In this document: positions 10,614 through 21,278 of the stretch, in pieces
Position numbering within the stretch: the first letter of the stretch is position 1
How the letters are laid out: the number at the start of each line of letters is the position of its first letter
Notes under the pieces: model-generated
Seen by the model: only the letters and a program-made list of their open reading frames with translations
Databases searched by the model: none
Told to the model about the DNA's origin: nothing
NCBI GenBank assembly: GCA_900323505.1
Contig: OOIN01000025.1
Location: 372,001 to 436,000 of the forward strand
From: Ustilago trichophora
Taxonomy: Eukaryota; Basidiomycota; Ustilaginomycetes; Ustilaginales; Ustilaginaceae
Reading direction: 5' to 3'
DNA length: 64,000 bases
Made by a program: the position numbers and the translations under genes

Positions 10614-12311
10614 ATGTCTGGTGTTAGAACTTCGACCCGGCGCAAGCTGTTTGCGCCCACCCCGATTGCTTCCGCCACACCTAGCGGCGCCGTTGTTGTC
10701 GCTGCTGATGGTGTTGACATTTCACAAACCGACGTACATAGTGACGGTACGCATGGAACCAATGGCGTTGACGATGCAGCGCTGGCAGCCGCGCTGTCGG
10801 CAGTAGACAGCCGTCGTTCGTACTCGCTGCGTCGGCGTGCCACCCCTTCAACACCTGCTTTCGCGAGCTCTAGTCGTGCTTCTCCCCACCACACGCAGAA
10901 GAGGGGCATAAACACAACAGCAGAAGCAGCAGCAACGACAAAGCGCGCACGATCGCCCCAGACCACAGCTTCCGAAGCCGAAGATTCCGAATTAGGCTCT
11001 GATTTCTCCGACGACGATGCTGCGGTCAATACGTCTGATGGTGACAGCGACGTATTCACCGCTTCTTCTCGCTCTGAAAAGAAGGGCAAGTCCAAAGCTA
11101 CCTCCACCACCATGAGTACCCCTAAACGCACTCGGAAGACCGCCAAACGCGATCCCGAAAACGCCACACCCTCTCGTACCCACAAGTCCTCTTCAGCGTC
11201 ACCCAAAAAACCACCCGCATCCCCCTTCGACATCTCACCGCGCAAACCCACTCGCAAACCCATCAAAGTCAACCTTCTCCCGCACGAAGCCCACCCGGCC
11301 CCTTCCAACTGGGAAATCGTCTACAACCTCCTCTCCAAGCAACGCAGCAAGATCATCGCACCCGTCGATACCATGGGATGCGAAGAGAACGGACGGGAAG
11401 ATCGAAGGGCCGATTCTTGGCGAACATCCGACGAGTCTCCTGAAGATTCTGCTAAGCGGGAGCGTCTAGCGACCTTGGTTTCGCTGATGCTGTCGAGTCA
11501 GACCAAGGATCCGGTGACTGCTGAAGCGGTGTACAATCTGCAACGTACGCTTCCGAATGGACTATGTCTGCAGAGTTTGCTGGAAGCAGATGATGAAACC
11601 ATCTCGAGCTGCATTGCCAAGGTTGGATTTTGGAGACGAAAGACGGGCTATCTCAAATCAGCGGCTCGAATCTTGGCTTCCGATTTCCAAGGTGATGTAC
11701 CCAAATCCGTCGACGAGCTATGTTCGCTACCAGGGGTGGGACCCAAGATGGCCTTCTTGGCGCTCAGCTCGATGGGGATCCAAATCGGAATCGGCGTAGA
11801 TACCCACGTTCATCGCTTGACAAATCGTCTTGGTTGGCACCGTACAAAGACTCCCGAAGAAACTCGATTGAATCTTCAAAGTTGGTTACCCCAACATTTA
11901 CACGGAAAGATCAATAGGTTGTTGGTAGGATTCGGACAGGTCATCTGTGTTCCTGTTGGACCAAGATGCGATCTGTGCACGTTGGGTGGTGGTAAAGGCC
12001 TTTGTCCGAGCGAAAGAATCGTAGATGAAAAAAGCGCGTCGAAGAGGGTCAAAGTGGAGCTACTGGAAAGCGATAATGAGCCGCTCGATGGTGAAGACGA
12101 GAACTGGGTCAAAGCGAAAAAGGCAGAAGCAAAGGTTAAGGTCGAGATGGAAATCAACGGACCAGATGGAAAAGGGTCGCTCATGGAGGTTGCAGATCTG
12201 ACAAAACCGGTCAAAGTTGATCAGGTGGTCAAGGTGAAAAAGGAGGAAATTGACGACGAGGAGGCGTTGAAGGTCGACGCTGCCACAGTAGACAAGGCAC
12301 TAGATTGGTAG
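10614..12311 (+). CDS. NTH1: Endonuclease III-like DNA glycosylase/AP lyase, 565 aa
   Basis: Base-excision repair enzyme that removes oxidised pyrimidines and cleaves abasic sites. The helix-hairpin-helix motif LPGVGPKMA supplies the catalytic Lys (about residue 378), and VDTHVHR supplies the catalytic Asp (about 396); their 18-residue spacing equals that of E. coli Nth (Lys120/Asp138). Four Cys for a [4Fe-4S] cluster follow at about 445, 452, 455 and 464; the last spacing is longer than in the bacterial enzyme. The first 220 residues are Ser/Thr- and Lys-rich, probably disordered and nuclear-targeting, and the C-terminal 90 residues are Lys/Glu-rich. The ATG at 10614 is the first in frame; the extension begins only at TTG. 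No introns. The gene converges on HBS1 across 169 bases. Confidence 0.95.
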   Translation: MSGVRTSTRRKLFAPTPIASATPSGAVVVAADGVDISQTDVHSDGTHGTNGVDDAALAAALSAVDSRRSYSLRRRATPSTPAFASSSRASPHHTQKRGINTTAEAAATTKRARSPQTTASEAEDSELGSDFSDDDAAVNTSDGDSDVFTASSRSEKKGKSKATSTTMSTPKRTRKTAKRDPENATPSRTHKSSSASPKKPPASPFDISPRKPTRKPIKVNLLPHEAHPAPSNWEIVYNLLSKQRSKIIAPVDTMGCEENGREDRRADSWRTSDESPEDSAKRERLATLVSLMLSSQTKDPVTAEAVYNLQRTLPNGLCLQSLLEADDETISSCIAKVGFWRRKTGYLKSAARILASDFQGDVPKSVDELCSLPGVGPKMAFLALSSMGIQIGIGVDTHVHRLTNRLGWHRTKTPEETRLNLQSWLPQHLHGKINRLLVGFGQVICVPVGPRCDLCTLGGGKGLCPSERIVDEKSASKRVKVELLESDNEPLDGEDENWVKAKKAEAKVKVEMEINGPDGKGSLMEVADLTKPVKVDQVVKVKKEEIDDEEALKVDAATVDKALDW

Positions 12312-12480
12312 ACCCCATCGTTACCTTCTCAAATCAAAACCACACCACATCCGCATGCTCTTCTTTCCATCATCATCTTGTTCCATTCTGGTGTGCGAGC
12401 ATGTCATGCGTACAAGTCGATTCGACCTGATCAAAAAAAAACCAATGCTGAGAGAGATCGATCATGTCTCATCACCGCTC

Positions 12481-15400
12481 TCAACTAGCAGCATGAGCCT
12501 CCACCACCACACCCGCGGCAACAGTTTCCCCATTCATCCGCATCAACACCCTCGCCATCTCCTTGTTCGTCTTTGCATCTTCCAACGGGATCCCGCTGCT
12601 CTGACCCGCCATTCCGCCCGCTTTCACCGTAACCCTAACCATGGCCGTACACCCTTTGGTGAGCACTCTGGGTTTTTTCTTGCTAACTCCACCGGTCGAC
12701 TTGTCCAGAATGCTGACGAGCTCGGTCAGTGTGGCAGCGATGTTGGCGCTGTGGTGGAAGAGCTCGATGCTAGTGCCGGCGACAAGGGGGTATGTGGGTT
12801 CGAAGACGAGAATTTGGGCGAGGAAAGAGTCGCATAGTGCAATAGGGGCGGAGGGAGCGCAGAGGACAGCACCGACGGAAATTTGGATCTGATCAATACC
12901 GCTTAGGTATACCGTGGCGTTGGCGCCTGCTACTGCCCAGGGGACAGATTCGGTGTCCACTTCGATGGCGCGGACAATGCCCGATTCGTCACCAGGCACG
13001 GGGCGGAGTCGGTCGCCAATCTGAACGATGCCGGAGACGACGCGGCCAGAGACAGCTACACCGGACGCAATGGCGGTCTGTCCCTTGAAGACGTTGGTGA
13101 CCGGCAATCGGAGCGGTGCATCCAGCTGGCGGGCGGGCGGTTCGAGCGCGTCCAAGATCTCGACGAGTGTCGGGCCGCTATACCAGGCTGACAGGGCACC
13201 ACCTTCCTCCCTCACAGCCAAGTTCTCACCTACCGATCCACCGCAGGGGACAAACTTGAGCTTAGCCGCATCGAACCCGCACGAAGTCAAGAACGGCTTC
13301 ACTTTGGCTACAATCTCCTCGTATCGCTCTTGGCTGTATCCTACCGCATCCAGCTTGTTGACCACCACCACAAGCTGTTGAACACCCAAGCTGCGCACGA
13401 GCAGTGCATGCTCGCGTGTCTGGCCGTTGGGTCCGAAACCTGCCTCGAAGGCGCCCTGGATCGAGTCAACGACGAGGAGCGCAGAGTCGGCCTGAGCGGC
13501 ACCAGAGATCATGTTGGGGATAAAGTCGCGATGTCCAGGTGCATCGAGGAGAGTAAAGGTACGATGCTGGGTGGAAAAGTGGTCCTGAGCAATGTCGATA
13601 GTGACACCACGTTCGCGTTCTTCCTCGGAAGAATCCAGGGCCCATGCATATGCGAAACTGCCTTTGCCGATCTTTTGCGACGCTCGCTCGTTGCTGGAAT
13701 ATTCTCGCTGGGAAAGGGAGCCGAGCTCCAGGAGCATTCGTCCCATCAAGGTGGACTTGCCCGCGTCGACGTGGCCTGCATAGACGCAAGACAAAGAGCA
13801 TCCGATCTGGTCAGCTACACTTCTTCATTCCATCAAAGATACTTGAGATTGTGATACTCACCAACAACAACCAAGCTGAGCTCGGCTTTTCCATCTCTCT
13901 CACGCTTGCGGTATTCCTCGATGATGCGTTCGTGGGCGATGCCCATCGGCGTTGAGACTGCACTAGGCACAGCTGATCCTGCTGAAGAGGCGGCCCTACT
14001 GCCGGCGGCACCGTGGATGTCGAGGGATTCGATTTCGTTTCTGAGCTGGCTGACTGTGGTTCCTCCTTGCTTTACTCCGGCTGCCTTGGCAGCTTGGCCC
14101 ACCGCAGCTTTGCGATGTAGTGGCGTCGAAGTACCAGATGCCGGATTGCTCGCTGCTGCTGCTGCTGCCTTTTTCGCGGCTGTATCATCGAAGGTCGCGG
14201 AAACGTATGGAAAGAGGTGTTGCATCACAGAGTATGGCAGGTCACAGTTAGTAAATGAGCCCAATCCTTGAGGGGTTCTTGCCTTCAACATCCTGGTTCG
14301 CCGAGACTGAGACCAAAATCACTTGGCACCGAGCCTCGTGCCCTCTCGCGCTTTCATCACCACATCGTCCGGGCTAGGACCGGCAAATGCTTTTCTAACC
14401 TGCTCGATCTCCAGCGTTGGGCCCTCGATCGAGCCCTGGACGTAGAGAGAAAACGGCGAGCCTCCAGGCACGGTCCGTAATCGCGAAAGCGGTGCGACGA
14501 GTTGGTCTGTGGCGTCTTTCGACGGTCCTGCTATCGCGCTGACTGGCGCCAATGAGGCTCCCGACGAACCAGCGGAGGCAGACGTAGGCTTGGTCTCTGA
14601 AGGAAGTTCTGCGGTGGGAAAGAGGGACGAGATGGGGATGTCGGAACCGTAGCAGGTCTGCGGACGGGATCGGGCTTCTTCTTCCGCTGCTTCTGCCGCC
14701 GCTGCCTCCTTAGCCTCCGGGGTCGCTGCGTTCCGCTGCTGCTTATGGGCCAGCATACGCTGCTGAAGCTTGGAGAGTGGCTTGATCTGTGCATCCGCGG
14801 CCGGTGGCTCTTGTGATGGAGCAGCTGCAGGCTTTGGTGCTGCGGCACTCACGCCACTTCGCGCAGCTGCAAGAGCCGCAAGCTTGCTTGGCCGACCGAC
14901 ACCAGTCGCAGCTGCGGGAGCTGTGGGAGTTGCTGCAGCAGGTACAGAAGCGGCGGGGGCGGCAGGCGAGATGCTGGGAGCTGGCGAAGCAGGACGAGGG
15001 CGGTTGCCAGCATTGGGGGGAGGATTCTCTGCGGGACGCTTAGCACTTGAACGAGCCGCCAATGCGGAGAGCTTGGACATCGGCTTCGAGAATTCTTGAG
15101 AGGGGCCCGCTTGCGACTTTTGTATGAATTCTGGAGCCAGACCCGCAAGATTACGCTTGGCCAAGCCCGCTCGACCGCCTGTCGCCAGCCCTCGAAGCCC
15201 TTGCGCCTTGCCTCGTGGTATGCCTCTGCCGCCTCTGATCTCAGCGCGACAATCTCTTTGAAGCGAGAGTTCCTTGAACGCCTCTATTGTGGGTCCCTCT
15301 TCGGCGTCGTCGTCGTCGTCGAGCTGCATATTGCCGCTTTCTGTGACCGTGCACGTAGTAGACGCAGGAAGTGGAAAGGGTGTTCGGTACAGAGTTTCAG

Positions 15401-15946
15401 ATCGAGGTCCCAACCTTTTCCCGCGGCCCCGCATCTCTCTGGACCCTGCTCGGCCCAACCTCCATATCCGTGCGATCATCGGCGACCTGCGAAAGAGGTT
15501 TCAAGCAAATCATTTGAATGTGGAAGGGAGCGCACCGAGCCAGGCCATTCTGATTACTCACCTTGTTTCTGTCGTTCCTTTTCAGCTTTGGCTTCTCTTC
15601 TGCTCTTCTCTTCGACGAGTTGTGTGACGGCCGAGTCGACGTCAAAGTAGGCATCCCAGAGAATGTCTTTGATCTCGCGCTCGGTGAAGCCGTTTGTGCT
15701 TGTTGGTCCGAGCACGTCGAGCGTTTGCGAGTATGCTTCGGTCATGGCATCGTGATCCTCGGGTGAGAGATTGTCTGTCGACGCGAATGAGGTTGAGATA
15801 TACGTTCAACGAGTCAGTATTTGGACGTAATCTCTGCCTTTGCTGAGGTGGCTGCTGTACTAACCATAGGGATCTTCATCGTAATAATCATCTTCGGCCA
15901 GTTCCTCGTCGAGATCGAGGTTGCGCACTGCGCGATGTCGCGACAT
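12481..15946 (-). CDS. HBS1: Ribosome-rescue GTPase Hbs1, five exons, 972 aa
   Basis: An eRF3-like GTPase that works with Dom34/Pelota to split stalled ribosomes in no-go and non-stop decay. Exons (minus strand): 15946-15865, 15774-15562, 15340-14330, 14179-13862 and 13775-12481; phases join to a 972-residue frame. The start MSRHRAVRNLDLDEEL and the segment with GFTEREIKDILWDAYFDVD form the Hbs1 N-terminal domain. A long Ala/Pro-rich linker follows, containing PSPDD. The GTPase domain has GHVDAGKS (about 542), DAPGH (about 619) and NKLD (about 681), then two beta-barrel domains ending with LMRMNGETVAAGVVVE. The intron before exon 5 splits the first Gly codon of the P-loop. The exon 3/4 junction is the least certain: its donor (GTGCCA) is weak but preserves frame, and no other AG lies between a good branch site and the chosen acceptor. 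The acceptor of exon 3 is also inferred. Confidence 0.9.
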
Positions 15947-16362
15947 GGTTGTCTAGATTAGCGGATTGGTAGCTGTTGGGAAAAAAAGGGAAGCTCACAG
16001 CAGTAGTGATGGTGCTTAAGCAAAGGTGTCTGATGTCTGCGCTGTGAATGAGCTGAGCAAAGATGCTGTCAGTTGTTGTGCTGTGCGCTGCCATGTGACG
16101 TGATGCACAAAAAATTTGGAAATCGCTTTGAAATTGGCTCGTTCACACCTCTCTCACAAAATTGCTCCACCTTGACCCTTCCCAGCTTACGGTCTAACAA
16201 ATTGAACTTTTCGGGCATGCTTGCCTTTTCCCGCTTTGGCTTTGTCAGGAGCATCATCATGGCTGATCATCAAGGCTTTCATCAACATCAACCTTCATGC
16301 CGGCAGAAACACTGGCCCAACAGTATGAGATCATCTTATTTGATTGCGATTTTTTGTAAGGT
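15947..16362. promoter_or_regulatory. Hbs1 upstream region / Aim41 3' region
   Basis: A 416-base gap between two minus-strand genes. It probably holds the Hbs1 promoter and the Aim41 3' end. A possible missing last exon of Aim41 was sought here without success. Confidence 0.55.
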
Positions 16363-16902
16363 CTACTTGCTTTCAGGAAGGAACTTCTCCAAAACAGCAG
16401 CCTCCTTCTCCTCCTGTTCCGCAAGGTCCTCTCTGGGTGGTTTTGCGGCTCTGAACTGCTTTGCTGTCTCGTGTCTCCTCTTGATCGCCTTTGTGATGAG
16501 CTTGGACACTTTGGAAACCTGGTTGCCCTTTTGCTTGGACGAGTACTGGTGTTCGGAAACAATGGAGCGCAGCACTGTCGAAGTGAGCGAGTCTTTGGCC
16601 TTCATAGCCTCCTTGATACCCGATTTGACTTTGGCCAACAGAAGCGCTTCCGGATCTTCGGGCGTCGCAGCTTCTGTAGATGAGAAGCGAGGCCATGCCT
16701 GTGCGTTGGTTGCTGTAGGAAGGAAATGACACCAGAAGGCAGGTAGAAGCGAGTCAGCATTTCTGCCTTAACTTTTGTACTTCAGCTTAGATCAAGCCAA
16801 CTTACCTGCAGAAGGGCTGGATCGGAGAGTGGTAGCCTCCAGAGAACGAGGCAGCTGCGATCGCAGTGCGTGGTTGTTTCGTAAGGCCTGTCGCAGCAGC
16901 AT
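16363..16902 (-). CDS. AIM41: Aim41 / GatB-YqeY domain mitochondrial protein, 148 aa, one intron
   Basis: Members of this family resemble the tRNA-binding tail of GatB amidotransferase and are mitochondrial in yeast (Aim41); their exact reaction is unknown. Exons are 16902-16806 and 16712-16363, joined by a 93-base intron (GTAAGT...CTACAG) inside an Ala codon. The first 45 residues are rich in Arg, Leu and Ser with almost no acid, typical of a mitochondrial presequence. The family core follows: LLAKVKSGIKEAMKAKD, then RSIVSEHQYSSK, the basic KAIKRRHETAKQF helix and EEKEAAVLEKFLP. The frame stops four residues later, whereas usual members continue about 60 residues with a second helical unit. 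A further short exon was not found downstream, so it is either a short form or its last exon is unrecognised. Confidence 0.8.
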
Positions 16903-17007
16903 CGTGATTCTTGGTCGCTGATATGGCCAGTGGTGTGAAGGTGGTCGATGGTCAAGAGCCGAATTCGCCCTTTCTTCCTCCACTCCGTAACTGTCCGTGC
17001 TTTCTCA

Positions 17008-17058
<51 letters not shown>

Positions 17059-17357
17059 CCTGCTGCTTTTCTTGGACCCTTTTTTTTTGCTCGCAATTTT
17101 ACGCCACTCTGCCATTTGCCATTTCCAAGCTGAATGTCGCCCCGAATTCTTCCTTTCTGCCTCGGTCAGTTCACATTTGAAACTCTCGCTTCCCGGGCAA
17201 CGTTGGTGATCTACTTTCACACTCACGACTGCATGCCAGACCATGGAGGGCAGTAGTATGTTGCTATCTATGCGATATTAAGAGGTAGAATGAAAGAGGC
17301 GAGAGGGTATGTGTAGAGTGTGTAGAACTGTATCCCGACATGCTGACCGGCAGTTGC
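16903..17357. promoter_or_regulatory. Aim41 promoter / kinesin 3' region
   Basis: Gap between minus-strand genes that contains an exceptionally long poly(T) run at 17014-17058 (poly(A) on the coding strand). No gene found. Confidence 0.55.
17014..17058. repeat. Poly(T) tract of 45 bases
   Basis: An uninterrupted run of 45 T residues about 110-160 bases upstream of the Aim41 start codon. Its exact length may be affected by sequencing or assembly. Confidence 0.9.
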
Positions 17358-20249
17358 TCACTTGGACGAAAAGAACCAGCTGGATCGGGCCTTGGGCGAG
17401 TTGTCGTTGGGGCCTGCACCGCCGCCAAAGCCTGCCTGTCTCGCTGCTACAGAGCCGGGTTGAGGGCCTGCTGTCGGTCCTCCACCGCGAAGAGGCTTGG
17501 CGATACGGCCAAAGCCGCCCAGAGGACCGGGGGCCGCACCTGCTGCAGCGGGCCCACGCATCTGGTTGGCCTGGTGTAGACGCTCCTTGACGGCCTGCAG
17601 TTGCTCCTCGAACTTGCGGTTCTGCAGCATGAGCTTCTCCTGGCTGTCCATAAGATGCTGTTCCAACGCCTGGATGCGCTCGTTTCGAGCCAACAGCTTT
17701 CGCTCGGCAATGGAAACTTCCTTTTTGAGACTGCTGTTCTGCTCCACCAGCTGCTTTTGCACATTGGTCAATTGCTCCAAGTTGCGCTCCAAGAACGCCA
17801 TCTTCTTCTGCTGTGCTTTGGAATTGCTGTTGCGCACCACATTGTTGTACTGCTCGCGCGACTCGTCGAGCGAGATCTCGAGCTCGACCACCTTTTCGCA
17901 TCGATTTTGCAGGTCGCGCATCAGCGACTTCTTCATCGTGTCGAACTCGGACAGCTGGGCAGCCATGGTCTTGCGCACACGTTCCAGCTCGCGTGCCGAC
18001 TCGGCCAGGTTGCGTCCGCCCTCGACACCTGCAGTGGTGACGGCGAAGGCGCGCTTGAGCTCCTCGTTGGTGCTCTTGAGATTGTCGTTGTTGGACGTGA
18101 GGAGGGCGATCTCCTTGGCCTTGAACTCCATCTGACGCTTGAGGTCGTTGATCTCGCTAGCCTGTGCATCTCTCTTGGATGCGTATTGCGACTCGAGCTT
18201 GGCCTTGAGATCCTGGATGGTGATGTCGACATTGACGTGATTGGCCTCTTCGGCCTTGATCGACTTGTCGAGCAGCTCCTCGTACTCGGCCTCGAGCGTT
18301 GCAAAGCGGCTTTCAAGCTCTTGGCGGCGTTGGTGGAGCAGCTCGTTCTCCTCGTGCGCTTGACGCACTCGCTCGGTCTGCTCTCGGACCAGGCTTTGCG
18401 ACTCGAGCAACTGCTCACGCAAAGTAGAAAGATCGTCGGCCGACAGAGTGCCGGACCCACCGCTGCCGGCATTCTCGAGCTTGCTGAGCGTCTCGCGAAT
18501 CTGCTCCTCCTTTTCGGAGACGATGCCCTGGTTGAAGTCGGCCATCATCTTGGCCATACGCTCGGCCTTCTTGCGCTCCTTGCCCTCCTGCGAAGGGTCC
18601 TTGACACTCTTGGCGGTATCGGCGAGCGACTTGCGCAGCTCCTCGAGCTCCGTTGACAGATCCTTGTTCTGCTCCTTGAGAATGTCGAGGGTGATGGTGG
18701 CATCCTTGTGCTCGTAAGTGACACGCTCGAGCTGGAGCTTGATCTCGTTGATCTCCGAGGTCATCGACTTGTTGTCCTTGGAGAGCGTCGCCTCCTGCTC
18801 GCGGTAGAAGGCGAGCTCTTGGGTGGCCTCGCGCAGCGCGGTCTCTGCCGACTTGAGAGCCACCTCCTTCTCAGCGATCTGGTCGCTGAGCTCGTTCTCT
18901 CTGCGCAAGAACTCGTCGCGCTCGTCCTTGTCGATGGAGACGGCGGATGGCGTCTCGGGGCGGGAGGCGAGCTCGCGGAGATTCTCGACGGCAGGCGTTA
19001 GCGGGCGCGACTGGCTTGTCGGAGTTGCTGCAAGAGCAGGCGCTGCCACTGGCGCACCTTGGCTGACGACGACCTTGCTGGCATCGGCCCACTCGGACTC
19101 GGGCACCTTGCCGCCTGAGCGCCATGTCTTGAGCTCTGCCTCGAGGTTGGCAATGTATTGTTGATATCGCTCGTTGTCGGCCTTTGCCTTCTTGAGCAGC
19201 GCTTTGAGCTCGGCTGGAGAGAGCTCTGCATTGACCCGGGCCTTGTTCTTGATGCTCTTGGCTCGGACACCGAATCGTAGTGTCGACAGCGTCTCGTCGG
19301 CGTTGTAGACACATGGCGAGGCGTTGACGATGAGGGTGGTACGCGAGTTACCTCCGAGCGATTCCTGAAGGATACGTGTAAGTTTAGAGTCACGGTAAGG
19401 AATGTGAGATGATTTGCCATCTGTGAGTGCGTTGATGACCATGCCGAGCGCCGACAAACTCTTGTTGATCTTCTTGGCCTCTTCGAGCGTCTGACCACTT
19501 GCACCGGTCTTGCCGACCTTTTCGGAACCGGCAAGATCGACGAGGTAGAGGTTACCAGTCTTGGCACTGCCAGTCTCGGTGTTGCGCTGCTGGATGGTGA
19601 TGAGGAAGATTGAGTGGGAACGAGAAGACTCTGCGTTCATGTTGGTGGAAGAGACAGCTCGAGCAAGACCACCTTGTCTCATGATCTCGTAGACATCAGC
19701 TTGACCACCGACGTAGAAGTCGGAAAGACCCTTGACGTAGACACCGCGATTCTTCTCCTCATGCACCTGCAAGTTGTCGTTCTGTGGGGCGAGAAGATCG
19801 CGAATTTTTTCCATGTAGATTTCGAGATACGAGACCTTGACGAGATATTCGAGGTGTGGTGGACTGGCCATGATGTTTTCGAAGATCTGCTCTGTGATAC
19901 GGGGGATGATACCCTTGAGATCGTTGTTGTCAATGTCGGAACCCATCATGGTGAAGGTCTTACCGGAACCAGTCTGACCATAGGCAAAGATGGTGCCGTT
20001 GTATCCGTTGAGGACATCATCGACGGTCTCCTTGATGCCGAATTCGAAGACGTCGCGCTGCATGGTGTTCATGGGAAAGACTCGATCAAAAACGAAACCA
20101 CCTGCCTCGGGACCCGAGGTGGAAACACCGCGAGTCATCTTGACCAGAGAACCATCATCGCTAAAGTCGACGACAATGTCGCTTCCCTCGCGCTGCTCGA
20201 TAGCATTGGGCGGACGGAAACGACAGACGACCTTGATGTTATTCGACAT
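17358..20249 (-). CDS. KIN2: Kinesin-1 heavy chain, 963 aa
   Basis: Microtubule plus-end-directed motor that carries vesicles and organelles in hyphae; the Ustilago maydis counterpart is called Kin2. The N-terminal motor shows GQTGSGKT (91-98), SSRSH (209-213) and DLAGSE (239-244), followed by a short neck. Long heptad-rich coiled coils run from about residue 440 to 880 with Glu/Lys/Gln/Arg dominance. The C-terminal tail carries RIAKPLRGG near residue 912, the fungal form of the IAK autoinhibitory motif, and a Gly/Pro-rich end. As usual for fungal kinesin-1 no light-chain-binding repeat is obvious. The ATG at 20249 begins directly with the motor's first strand (NNIKVVCRFRPP). There are no introns. 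It diverges from the UBLCP1-like gene. Confidence 0.96.
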   Translation of the reverse strand: MSNNIKVVCRFRPPNAIEQREGSDIVVDFSDDGSLVKMTRGVSTSGPEAGGFVFDRVFPMNTMQRDVFEFGIKETVDDVLNGYNGTIFAYGQTGSGKTFTMMGSDIDNNDLKGIIPRITEQIFENIMASPPHLEYLVKVSYLEIYMEKIRDLLAPQNDNLQVHEEKNRGVYVKGLSDFYVGGQADVYEIMRQGGLARAVSSTNMNAESSRSHSIFLITIQQRNTETGSAKTGNLYLVDLAGSEKVGKTGASGQTLEEAKKINKSLSALGMVINALTDGKSSHIPYRDSKLTRILQESLGGNSRTTLIVNASPCVYNADETLSTLRFGVRAKSIKNKARVNAELSPAELKALLKKAKADNERYQQYIANLEAELKTWRSGGKVPESEWADASKVVVSQGAPVAAPALAATPTSQSRPLTPAVENLRELASRPETPSAVSIDKDERDEFLRRENELSDQIAEKEVALKSAETALREATQELAFYREQEATLSKDNKSMTSEINEIKLQLERVTYEHKDATITLDILKEQNKDLSTELEELRKSLADTAKSVKDPSQEGKERKKAERMAKMMADFNQGIVSEKEEQIRETLSKLENAGSGGSGTLSADDLSTLREQLLESQSLVREQTERVRQAHEENELLHQRRQELESRFATLEAEYEELLDKSIKAEEANHVNVDITIQDLKAKLESQYASKRDAQASEINDLKRQMEFKAKEIALLTSNNDNLKSTNEELKRAFAVTTAGVEGGRNLAESARELERVRKTMAAQLSEFDTMKKSLMRDLQNRCEKVVELEISLDESREQYNNVVRNSNSKAQQKKMAFLERNLEQLTNVQKQLVEQNSSLKKEVSIAERKLLARNERIQALEQHLMDSQEKLMLQNRKFEEQLQAVKERLHQANQMRGPAAAGAAPGPLGGFGRIAKPLRGGGPTAGPQPGSVAARQAGFGGGAGPNDNSPKARSSWFFSSK

Positions 20250-21278
20250 GGTAAGCGGTACTGAGACGTAGAGGGGAGAAGAAAGGAAGGAAGACGAGGA
20301 GATGCCAAGTCGATTGCTTTAAAAAGCGGGTAGAGAGAGAGAGAGAGAGAGAGAAAAAAAAAGAGCAGGCGGTGCCGTGAGCTGCGACTTGTTGCGCTCA
20401 GGCCGCCATGCAAAGATTGAGTTGCTACCCAAATCTTCTCTGCCGCAAGATCAGTTGGTGCCGATCGATGGCCACTTCCGAAAGGGATCGAGAAGAAGCG
20501 ATGAAGAAGGGTTGATAAGTAAAGAGATGACGATGGTGGGGGGTTGAAAAACAATACGATGATGATGATGATGGTGATATAAGTTGAGGTTGGACTGAGT
20601 GTGTGTGAGTGTTGGTTTGGGTGCGCGTCCCGCTTTCTCGAAATTGTTGGTGTTGCATGTGTGTGTTTCTCTTCAGTTTTGTTGGTCACACGGCTCCAGT
20701 GCAGTCAACCAAGACATGTCACCTCACCTCTTGAACAAAGCGTTTTCAACAGATTCAGCTCCATTTTCCCACCATTTCAAGGTGTGAGATCGCTCTCCCC
20801 CCACAAACTGTCGATTTTCTCGGCCTCCAAGGTTGACACATTACTGCATGCAGTCAGTCGGTGAGTGTTGGTCTGGCGGCATGCTGGCTGGAGGGATTGC
20901 AGTGCAATTTCTCGAAGAAGTGTACATACTCTGCACAAGATCTTCCTCCACAAAATAGTAGAGCGGGGTGCATTCACCTCGCTGAGTCGGCATACTTGTT
21001 CAGGAAGCACAGACCTGACCAGACTGTGACAAGCGCAAAGCCAAAGCGGCGTCAGGTTGCGTGATGACCTCCATCTAGACTCGACTCAAAGCAGAGGCTA
21101 CTTGTCGGCCAACTGCATTCACACGACAGCCGCACCGGACTTGAAGAAAAGTCTCAGCAAGCATAGCTCTTCTGCAGTCAATCCTAGTCCCCGAAAGCTG
21201 CTTCATGAACCCTTCTCAGGATCTCAAGCGCAACCTAGACGAAACAACCGCGATACACATAGAGACAAACGCACAAAG
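20250..21278. promoter_or_regulatory. Divergent region, kinesin-1 / UBLCP1-like
   Basis: A 1029-base interval between opposite start codons, carrying a GA microsatellite at about 20332-20354 followed by A-runs (CT on the kinesin strand, so in its likely leader). I found no additional gene. Confidence 0.6.
20332..20354. repeat. GA dinucleotide microsatellite
   Basis: About 11 AG/GA units followed by a short A-run, in the presumed kinesin-1 leader. Confidence 0.85.

Noticed and set aside
17601..18656. A 351-codon frame opposite the kinesin coiled coil.
   Set aside because: Leucine-rich antisense of Glu/Lys/Gln codons; no independent evidence.
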